From JBBQWS01 sp038210415 (GTDB lineage Bacteria > Actinomycetota > Actinomycetes > Prado026): a stretch of 10,685 nt of DNA. This document shows, one piece after another, positions 5,269-10,685 of the stretch. Position numbers and translations under genes: made by a program. The notes beneath the pieces are model-generated. The model made no database searches, had not been told where the DNA came from, and was given only the letters and a program-made list of their open reading frames with translations. The stretch is taken from assembly GCA_038210415.1 (NCBI GenBank), contig JBBQWS010000081.1, positions 1-10,685 on the forward strand. Reading direction: 5' to 3'. The stretch's first letter is position 1, and each line of letters opens with the position of its first letter.

Positions 5269-7206
5269 CTAGAGGAGCTGCGCGTCCTGCTGGACGCACA
5301 GCAGGGCGGGTCCGTCGGTGGCGAAGAGCTCGACCAGGGCCGCGTCGAGCTGCTCCCGGCGGTCGACGCGGATGCCGGTCGCGCCGCACAAGCGGGCGTA
5401 CTCGGCCCAGTCCGGGTTGTGAAGCGTCGTATGCCACACGGGCAGGCCGGCGGCCAGCTGCTCCTTGCTGATCTTGCCCAGCGAGTGGTTGTCCAGCAGC
5501 AAGTGCTTGATCGGGATGCCGTACTTCACGGCGGTCAGCAGCTCGGAGCTGTACTGGCCGAAGCCGCCGTCGCCGGTCACGGCGAGGATCGGGCGTCCGG
5601 GGGCGGCGGCCCACGCGCCGAGGGCAGCCGGATAGCCGAAGCCGATCGAGCCGAGATACCCCGACATCAGTACCGGCTGGCCCGCCGACTCCAGGTAGCG
5701 CCCGAGCGAGTACGCGTGGTTGCCGACGTCGACGGTGACCACCGCGTCAAGGGGTAGGTGGCGCGCGAGCGCGTCGAACACGGCCGCGGCCGACACGCCT
5801 GCGCCGCGGTCGTCGGTGACGCGCCCCGCCTTCTCGGCGCGCCAGATCGCCCACCGTTCGGCGACGTCGCCGCGCTGGTCCTCCGCCTTCGCCTGAGCGA
5901 CGCGCGCGTCGAGGGCGGCCACCGTGAGCGCCGCGTCACCGAGCAGGTGCTCGGTCACCGGATCGAAGCGGCCGATCGCGGCATGCGCGTCGTCGATCTG
6001 CACGATGGGCTTGTAGGCCGCGATGCCTGTGTGGTTCGAGAAGGAGGCACCGACCACGACGAGCAGATCCGACTCGTTCATCAACCAGCTCGCCACCGGG
6101 GTGCCGCTGCGGCCGAGCACACCGGCGCCGAGCGGGTGCGTGTCCGGGATCAACCCTTTGGCCTTGAACGTGGTCAGGACCGGGGCGCCGAGCCGCTCGG
6201 CCATCGTCCGCACGGCGTCGCGGGCGTCCCGCGCGCCGTGCCCGACGACGAACACCGGACGCCGCGCGTCGCGTACCAGATCGGCCACCCGGTCCAGCGA
6301 CTGCGCGTCGGGCAGGATGTGTCGCGCGGTGAAGCGCCCGGCCGGGTCGGCCGCCGGCTGGGCACTGGGCAGCACCTGCACCTCGTCGGGGATGACGAGG
6401 TGCGCGACCCCCCGGCCGTCGATCGCTCGTTTGACCGCAAGCGCTGCCAGCTCGGCGTGGTCGCTGCCGGCCAGCACGACCTGCGTCGACACGGCGACAT
6501 CGGCGAATACGCTTGACAGGTCGAGGTCCTGGAACGCTCCCCGCCCGCGGACCGACGATGGCACCTGACCTGATATCGCAACGACCGGGGCGCCATCCAG
6601 CTTGGCGTCGTAGAGCCCGGTGAGCAGGTTGGTCGAGCCGGGTCCGGCGATGGCGAAGCACATCGCGGGTCGGCCGGTGAGCTTGCCGTAGGCGCTCGCC
6701 GCGAAGGCCGCTGCACCCTCGTGCCGGATGCCGATGTAGGTGACCTCACCGCGCTCCTCGGCCCGGCGCAGCGCGTCGGCGAAGCCGAGGTTGGAGTGCC
6801 CGACCATGCCGAAGACGTGGGTGATGCCGAAGGCCACGAGCGTCTCGACGAGGGTGTCGCCGACCGTGCGCACCGCGGGCAGCACGTCGGGCAACTGCAC
6901 GTAGACACCGTCCGGACGCTGCTCGACCGGGAAGCTCGGCACGGCGTCGCTGAAACCACCCGGCGGCTGTCCGGTGATGGGGTCGTAGTCGTAGCCATGC
7001 CAAGGGCAGCGCAGCAGCCCCTTCTCGATCGACCCCTCTCCCAGCGGACCGCCTTGGTGCGGGCAGTGGTTCGCCAGGGCGCCGAGGCGATCCCCACACC
7101 GCGCCATCGCGACCGAGCGACCGTCGACCTCGATGCTGAGAACCCGGCCCTCATCGGGCACGTCATCGTCGTCGACCCGATGCCACTGGGAAGTCGGACC
7201 CGTCAT
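5269..7206 (-). CDS. Fusion enzyme: N-terminal Rieske [2Fe-2S] domain plus thiamine-pyrophosphate-dependent enzyme
   Basis: A 645-residue cytoplasmic protein. Residues 1-108 form a Rieske ferredoxin-type domain with C48-x-H50 (NHCPHQGGPLGEG) and C67-x2-H70 (CPWHGYDYD), the full cluster ligand set. Residues about 113-645 form a complete three-domain TPP enzyme of the pyruvate oxidase/acetolactate synthase family. The Pyr domain has FGMVGHSNLGFADALRR and the activating Glu163 in RHEGAAAFAASAYGKLTG. A central domain spans about 300-430, with VLTTFKAKGLIP. The PP domain has GDGGFGQYSSELL (GDG 545-547) ending in DN 572-573, the diphosphate/Mg site. Two adjacent ATGs exist (7209, 7206). The second has AGGAGG six bases upstream and is preferred. 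The protein probably decarboxylates a 2-oxo acid or carries out a related carboligation, with the Rieske centre moving electrons (inference). The substrate is unknown. It is the first gene of the cluster containing the flavodoxin-like oxidoreductase, sigma and anti-sigma genes. Confidence 0.92.
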   Translation of the reverse strand: MTGPTSQWHRVDDDDVPDEGRVLSIEVDGRSVAMARCGDRLGALANHCPHQGGPLGEGSIEKGLLRCPWHGYDYDPITGQPPGGFSDAVPSFPVEQRPDGVYVQLPDVLPAVRTVGDTLVETLVAFGITHVFGMVGHSNLGFADALRRAEERGEVTYIGIRHEGAAAFAASAYGKLTGRPAMCFAIAGPGSTNLLTGLYDAKLDGAPVVAISGQVPSSVRGRGAFQDLDLSSVFADVAVSTQVVLAGSDHAELAALAVKRAIDGRGVAHLVIPDEVQVLPSAQPAADPAGRFTARHILPDAQSLDRVADLVRDARRPVFVVGHGARDARDAVRTMAERLGAPVLTTFKAKGLIPDTHPLGAGVLGRSGTPVASWLMNESDLLVVVGASFSNHTGIAAYKPIVQIDDAHAAIGRFDPVTEHLLGDAALTVAALDARVAQAKAEDQRGDVAERWAIWRAEKAGRVTDDRGAGVSAAAVFDALARHLPLDAVVTVDVGNHAYSLGRYLESAGQPVLMSGYLGSIGFGYPAALGAWAAAPGRPILAVTGDGGFGQYSSELLTAVKYGIPIKHLLLDNHSLGKISKEQLAAGLPVWHTTLHNPDWAEYARLCGATGIRVDRREQLDAALVELFATDGPALLCVQQDAQLL

Positions 7207-7240
7207 CATGCGCCTCCTCTGCCGCCGTACGCGTTGCTGT

Positions 7241-7270
7241 GCAGTCTGGGAGGGTGCCTGAAGCGTTACA
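7241..7270 (-). promoter_or_regulatory. Putative ECF-sigma promoter of the Rieske-TPP/sigma operon (TGTAACG-N16-AGACTGC)
   Basis: Minus strand: TGTAACG at 7270-7264, a 16-base spacer, then AGACTGC at 7247-7241. Both blocks and the spacing match the element at 2326-2297 exactly, although the spacers are unrelated. Transcription would start near 7234, leaving a leader of about 28 bases with AGGAGG just before the ATG at 7206. It lies in the 104-bp gap after the histidine kinase gene. Because the sigma gene is downstream in the same cluster, this would be an autoregulated promoter (inference). Confidence 0.62.
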
Positions 7271-7310
7271 GCCGACGTCATTCCCGCGCGATGCCAGGCG
7301 TCACGGGAGA

Positions 7311-8432
7311 TCAGGAGGGAGTGCCGGCGACCGGGAGGCGCGCTTCGACCGCCCACCCGCCCACACCGGTGGTCCCTGCGCTGAACTGTCCTCCGAGGGT
7401 CTGGATGCGCTCGCGAAGACCGACCAGGCCGCGGCCGGTGCCGGCGAGGGGCACGTCGATCCTGGCGGCGCGGTCGTTCTCGACCCGCACGGCGAGACGG
7501 CGCTCGGTCTCGTCGACGCTGATCACGATGCGGACGTCCGCACCCGGGGCGTACCTGAGTGCGTTGGTGAGGCTCTCCTGCACGACACGGAAGGCCAGGT
7601 GCGCGACCGGCTCGGGGACGTGCTCGCGGTCGCCGCCCTCGAAGCGACAGGTGACGTTCAACCCGCTGCGGCCTGCGCGGGTGACCACCTCGTCAACCAG
7701 GGAGAGGTCAGACACCCCACCCTGCCTTCCACCGAGGAGCTCGAGGAGCCGCTCGAGGTCCTTCGTGCCCTGCCGCGCGGACTCCGAGATGGCGACGAAC
7801 GCCTCTGTGGCTCGCGCGGGGTCGGCATCGACCAGTCGCTGCCCGGCGGCGGCCTGGATCACCATCACGCTGATCGCATGGCCGACGATGTCGTGCAGCT
7901 CGCTGGCGATGCGAACTCGCTCGTGCCGCAAGGCAATCGCGGCGAAGAGCTCCCGTTCGTCCTCGAGCTCCCGGGCTCGCAGCGCCAGCTGGTCGGCGGT
8001 CTCCCTGCGCAGCCGCAGCACCGTTCCGGCGGCGTACGGCGGCACGGTGAGCATGAGCGCAGCGACCCAGCTGCCCGTCTCACTGAGGGAGGAGAACGGC
8101 ACCAGATAGGCCAGCCCGCACACGGCGACCAACCAGGCGGCGCGTCCCGACCAGCCGAGCGCGAGCACAGCGAAACTGGCGGAGTAGATCGCCACTCCCG
8201 TGTCGGGAAACCATCCGCCGCCGAGGGCCACCGCCGCCAGGATCAGACCGAGTGCCGCCACCGAAGCGCCGCGGGGGTTGCTGCGCCACCACACGAGCGC
8301 GAGTCCGCCTCCCAGGACGAGCACCGTGAACATGGTGCCGCGGAGGGTCGTCGGCCAGCCGTGCAGAGCGGTGGGCACCGCTACGAGGAGGAGGATCACC
8401 AGGGCCATGCCGAACCGCTCGACTCGACGCAT
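7311..8432 (-). CDS. Sensor histidine kinase, NarL/HisKA_3 type, membrane-bound
   Basis: The phosphodonor of a two-component system, 373 residues. The first 140 residues contain about five hydrophobic segments with almost no extracellular domain, so it probably senses membrane state or partner proteins. A short coiled-coil (about 140-165) leads to the dimerisation/phosphotransfer domain with the phospho-acceptor H180 in ERVRIASELHDIVGHAISVM. The ATPase domain has the N-box VVQESLTNALRYAPGA (283-298, N290) and the G-box GTGRGLVGLRERIQTLGG (331-348). Every catalytic motif is present. The ATG start lies 12 bp after the stop of the pseudokinase gene and has no clear ribosome site, suggesting translational coupling. 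It is the third gene of a minus-strand trio and most likely phosphorylates the divergently encoded response regulator at 10312. Confidence 0.92.
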   Translation of the reverse strand: MRRVERFGMALVILLLVAVPTALHGWPTTLRGTMFTVLVLGGGLALVWWRSNPRGASVAALGLILAAVALGGGWFPDTGVAIYSASFAVLALGWSGRAAWLVAVCGLAYLVPFSSLSETGSWVAALMLTVPPYAAGTVLRLRRETADQLALRARELEDERELFAAIALRHERVRIASELHDIVGHAISVMVIQAAAGQRLVDADPARATEAFVAISESARQGTKDLERLLELLGGRQGGVSDLSLVDEVVTRAGRSGLNVTCRFEGGDREHVPEPVAHLAFRVVQESLTNALRYAPGADVRIVISVDETERRLAVRVENDRAARIDVPLAGTGRGLVGLRERIQTLGGQFSAGTTGVGGWAVEARLPVAGTPS

Positions 8433-8444
8433 GGTGGTGGGCCG

Positions 8445-9614
8445 CTATCCCTGCACAGGGAGCTGGGCCACGGCGCTGGCGTGGCCCCGGCTCACCTTCA
8501 CGGTCAACGAGCCGCCGAGGAACCGGGCGCGCTCCTTGGCTCGGGCCACCGCCGCCTTGATGTCCGCAGACCGGGCGACCGGTCCGTTGACTCGAATCTC
8601 GAGGACGGCGTCCTCGAAGCGCAGACCGACCTCGATGCGGGAGTCCGGCTGGTCCGACAGGACGTCTACCAGGTGCTCGACGATGCGGTAGGCCGAGAGC
8701 TCGACCGCCGCGGGCAACGTACGCGCGTCACCGGCCACGGTCAGTCGCGAGTCCGCCCGGGTGTGCCGGGCCAGCAACGCGTCGAGGTGAGCCACGGTGG
8801 GCGCCGGAGCCAACGCGACATCCCCACCTCGCAAGAGCCCCACAATCTCGCGCATGTCGTCGAGGGTCGCGCGACTGTCGTTTTCGATGGACTCGAAGAG
8901 GGCCTTCGCGGCGTCGCGGTCGAGGTCCGGGCCCCCATCGGCGGCGGTCGTGAGCTGGCCGAGCCGCTCCTGCAGGAGCCCGTCGAGCTGATGGGAGAGC
9001 CGGACGCGGTCGGTGGCGACCTCCAGCGCGACCCCTTCGTCACGCAGGTGCTGGAGCTCGACCGTGCGAGCCCTGAGCTCCGCGCTCATGGCATTGCGCT
9101 GGCGGACCGCGCGGCCGATCCCGAAGACGATCAGCACGATCGGGAAGGCAATCACGAACGGTTCGAACCCGGTGGTCGCGTCGACCACGAGAGCCACGGC
9201 GGTGAGCAGCGTGCTGAGACCCAGCATCATCCAGGCCGGCCTGCGCCCCAGGGAGACCGCGCCGAGGTAGGCCAGGACGAACGCGAGCGGCAGCGCTGCA
9301 CCACACCTGGTCACCCAGCCGAAGAGCACGTCGTGGAGGACCATCACCACCAGCGCGATCCCGGTCACGATGATCGCGTTGCGCCGCCACCACAGCACCG
9401 GAACCGTCGCGAGGGCGAAGACGGGGACCATGACCCACGAGTGAGAGGTCAGCTGGTGGACCATCGTGCCGTCGGCGATGGCTGCCGCAGCCCGCTCGTC
9501 CTGGAACAGGACGTTCTCCACCATCAGCCAGATGCCGAGCGTGGTGAGGGCTCCCGCGAGCACCCAGTCGACGGGACGGATCCCCCGGAAGACCCCGCTG
9601 AAGCCCTCACTCAT
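8445..9614 (-). CDS. Membrane sensor protein with degenerate histidine-kinase core (predicted pseudokinase)
   Basis: A 389-residue relative of NarL-type sensor kinases. About five or six membrane segments fill residues 15-170, including MVENVLFQ (31-38) and FGWVTRCG (98-105). A coiled-coil (about 172-200) leads to a dimerisation-like helix, TDRVRLSHQLDGLLQERLGQ. Aligned with the intact kinase next door (RVRIASELHD), the phospho-acceptor His position is D211. The following helix, SRATLDDMREIVGLLRGG, is typical of this kinase class. In the ATPase-like domain the N-box Asn is replaced by D317 (RIVEHLVDVL), and the glycine-rich G-box is missing (IKAAVARAKERARFLGGS). It should therefore not autophosphorylate. 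A role as a heterodimer partner or scaffold for the downstream kinase is plausible. The ATG follows the upstream stop by 11 bp, with GAAGGG as ribosome site. Confidence 0.85.
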   Translation of the reverse strand: MSEGFSGVFRGIRPVDWVLAGALTTLGIWLMVENVLFQDERAAAAIADGTMVHQLTSHSWVMVPVFALATVPVLWWRRNAIIVTGIALVVMVLHDVLFGWVTRCGAALPLAFVLAYLGAVSLGRRPAWMMLGLSTLLTAVALVVDATTGFEPFVIAFPIVLIVFGIGRAVRQRNAMSAELRARTVELQHLRDEGVALEVATDRVRLSHQLDGLLQERLGQLTTAADGGPDLDRDAAKALFESIENDSRATLDDMREIVGLLRGGDVALAPAPTVAHLDALLARHTRADSRLTVAGDARTLPAAVELSAYRIVEHLVDVLSDQPDSRIEVGLRFEDAVLEIRVNGPVARSADIKAAVARAKERARFLGGSLTVKVSRGHASAVAQLPVQG

Positions 9615-9625
9615 CGCTCGACCCT

Positions 9626-10165
9626 TCAGACGTGAACGCGGTCGGTGTCCAGCGTAGGCTCAGCGGCCGCATTCTCGGCACGGAACTGCACGACGTACCC
9701 GATGCCGTAGAAGAGCGCGGCGACGGGCACGGAGATCGCGAGAGCCCCCAGGCCACCGGTCGACGCGTCCCTCATCAGCGTAACGATCTGCAGGGCGAGG
9801 ACCCCGACGAGACCGACGAGATGGTTCTGCCTGCTCCCGGCGAAGCGCGCCACCGCGTACGCCATCGCGACCGACAGCGGCAGCGTGAACCCACAGCGGG
9901 TGACCCACCCGAACATCGGGACGCTCGCGGCGAGCACGACGAACGAGACTGCGATCGCCGCCAGGATGCCGCGACGGCGCCACAGGATCGGCAGGGCGGC
10001 AACGACGAAGACGGGGATCATCAGCGCCGAGTGCGAGTCGATCGAGTGAGCGAGGCCGGCGTCGGCTCCTGCGTTGACGTTCTCGACGGCGAGGAAGGCG
10101 GCGAGCGCGACCATGGCGACCGTGAGTACGTAGTCGAGGGGCCGGATGCCCTTGAGGAGGTCCAT
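9626..10165 (-). CDS. Stand-alone membrane sensor domain, paralogue of the pseudokinase N-terminus
   Basis: A 179-residue integral membrane protein, first gene of the sensor trio. The ATG at 10165 has AAAGGA six bases upstream; an in-frame extension to 10279 lacks support. It matches the membrane part of the next protein: GIRPLDYVL vs GIRPVDWVL, AVENV vs MVENV, identical FGWVTRCG (85-92 here), LPL and AYA vs AYL, and FYGIGYVVQFRAENA vs VFGIGRAVRQRNAMS. It stops where the neighbour's coiled-coil linker begins, so it has no kinase or other cytoplasmic domain. Its tail is acidic (EPTLDTDRVHV). It is probably a tandem-duplication product that kept only the sensor half, perhaps pairing with the neighbouring sensors in the membrane. 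Function is otherwise unknown. Confidence 0.8.
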   Translation of the reverse strand: MDLLKGIRPLDYVLTVAMVALAAFLAVENVNAGADAGLAHSIDSHSALMIPVFVVAALPILWRRRGILAAIAVSFVVLAASVPMFGWVTRCGFTLPLSVAMAYAVARFAGSRQNHLVGLVGVLALQIVTLMRDASTGGLGALAISVPVAALFYGIGYVVQFRAENAAAEPTLDTDRVHV

Positions 10166-10311
10166 CTGATGTCCTTTCGATCCGGCGTCTGGGTGACCCC
10201 GATGGACGTACGGTGCCAACCGGAGTCCGTCGTCGTCGTCGGCATCGAGGACGATCTCTGGGGCAAGGGTCATCCTCAAGGAGGACCCGCGACGGGCTCG
10301 GGGTCGGCAGA
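10166..10311. promoter_or_regulatory. Divergent intergenic region between the sensor trio and the response regulator
   Basis: The 146-bp gap should hold the promoters of both divergent units. I see no confident -35/-10 pair and no copy of the TGTAACG/AGACTG element. It contains AAGGAGG at 10278-10284, too far (27 bases) from the regulator ATG to be its ribosome site, a CGTACG palindrome near 10207-10212 and a short GTC repeat near 10228-10240. No RNA gene is recognisable. Confidence 0.4.
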
Positions 10312-10685
10312 ATGAGCCGGGTGATCAGGGTCCTCATTGCCGACGACCAGGAACTCGTGCGCACCGGCTTCCGGGTGATCCTGGAGGCCGAGGGTGACAT
10401 CGAGGTGGTCGCCGAGGCCGCGAATGGTCTCGAGGCGGTGCGTCAGGCGGCCCTCGTGAAGCCTGAGGTCGTGCTGATGGATATCCGGATGCCGGAGCTC
10501 GACGGCCTGGCCGCGACCGAGCAGATCCTGCGTCAGCGGGAGCCGCCGACGATCGTCGTCCTCACGACCTTCGACCAGAACGAGTACATCGTCCGTGCCC
10601 TGCGCGCCGGCGCTGCGGGCTTCCTGCTCAAGGACGCGCCCTCGTCGCGGCTCATCGCCGCCGTCCGCGCCGCGGCCACCGGCGA
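10312..10685 (+). CDS. NarL/FixJ-family response regulator, receiver domain (3' cut by window edge)
   Basis: The DNA-binding partner of the sensor locus; only the receiver domain is inside the window (about 124 residues). It begins MSRVIRVLIADDQELVRTGF, with the acidic pair D11/D12. The phospho-acceptor is D57 in VVLMDIRMPELDG, the switch Thr lies in VVLTTFDQNEY (T85/T86), and the conserved Lys is K107 in GFLLKDAPSS. All active-site residues are intact. The class (ALRAGAAGFLLKDA) normally continues into a LuxR-type helix-turn-helix output domain beyond the right edge. ATG 10312 is used as start. GTG 10321 in the same frame is an alternative, and neither has a strong ribosome site. It is divergent from the kinase trio, the usual arrangement for a cognate pair. 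Confidence 0.92.
   Translation, partial: MSRVIRVLIADDQELVRTGFRVILEAEGDIEVVAEAANGLEAVRQAALVKPEVVLMDIRMPELDGLAATEQILRQREPPTIVVLTTFDQNEYIVRALRAGAAGFLLKDAPSSRLIAAVRAAATG

Noticed and set aside
4431..5757. Plus-strand open frames opposite the oxidoreductase and TPP genes
   Set aside because: They are antisense to strongly motif-supported genes, show no ribosome sites, and their translations look like complements of high-GC coding sequence.
7271..7310. TCCCG...CGGGA inverted repeat after the histidine kinase stop as a terminator
   Set aside because: A five-base stem around a long loop with no T-run; too weak to call.
7239..9635. 798-codon open frame on the plus strand opposite the two sensor genes
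   Set aside because: Its product is low-complexity (rich in R, G, H, E, P) with no family motifs, and it lies antisense to two genes with clear domains. It is a GC-driven shadow.
10228..10240. Short GTC repeat upstream of the response regulator
   Set aside because: Only about four units, expected in high-GC sequence; no evidence of function.
1..10685. CRISPR arrays, tRNA/rRNA genes, insertion sequences and prophage signs
   Set aside because: No spaced long repeats, tRNA-like cloverleaf ends, transposase motifs or terminal inverted repeats were seen on reading both strands.

Overview
The window is GC-rich with dense actinobacterial-style coding (GTG starts, short gaps, high-GC third positions). 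A high-GC actinobacterium is the best fit. The exact genus cannot be told from this sequence alone.

Layout. (1) 1-1603, + strand: the 3' part of a PhoD-like alkaline phosphatase/phosphodiesterase gene. It is cut by the left edge and appears to carry a frameshift near 126-142. (2) 1634-2260, - strand: a conserved actinobacterial protein of unknown function. (3) 2364-3596, + strand: a Kef/CPA2-type cation:proton antiporter, divergent from (2). (4) 7206-3533, - strand: a four-gene cluster in transcription order, made of a Rieske-[2Fe-2S]/thiamine-pyrophosphate fusion enzyme, a flavodoxin-fold NAD(P)H-dependent oxidoreductase, an ECF sigma factor and its zinc-finger anti-sigma factor. Sigma and anti-sigma overlap (GTGA). 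The anti-sigma gene runs tail-to-tail into the antiporter gene with a 64-bp overlap. (5) 10165-7311, - strand: three genes (a stand-alone membrane sensor domain, a sensor protein with a degenerate kinase core, and an intact NarL-type histidine kinase), divergent from (6) a NarL-type response regulator beginning at 10312 and cut by the right edge.

The main find is regulatory. The same bipartite element, TGTAACG-N16-AGACTGC, lies on the minus strand upstream of both the Rieske-TPP gene (7270-7241) and the unknown-function gene (2326-2297). It sits at the right distance from a good Shine-Dalgarno and start codon in both cases. A close variant, TGAAACG-N15-AGACTGA, points the other way into the antiporter and would place its transcription start at or next to the ATG. 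I infer that these are the promoters of the ECF sigma factor encoded at the end of the Rieske-TPP operon. That would give an autoregulated sigma/anti-sigma switch driving a redox enzyme pair, a Kef-type antiporter and an unknown protein. The makeup (Rieske centre, TPP enzyme, flavodoxin-like oxidoreductase, CxxC zinc anti-sigma, Kef-like antiporter) suggests a redox or electrophile stress module, but the signal and the substrate are not visible in the sequence.

The second theme is the two-component locus. It holds one intact kinase, one pseudokinase whose phospho-acceptor His and N-box Asn are both replaced by Asp, and a kinase-less duplicate of that pseudokinase's membrane domain.
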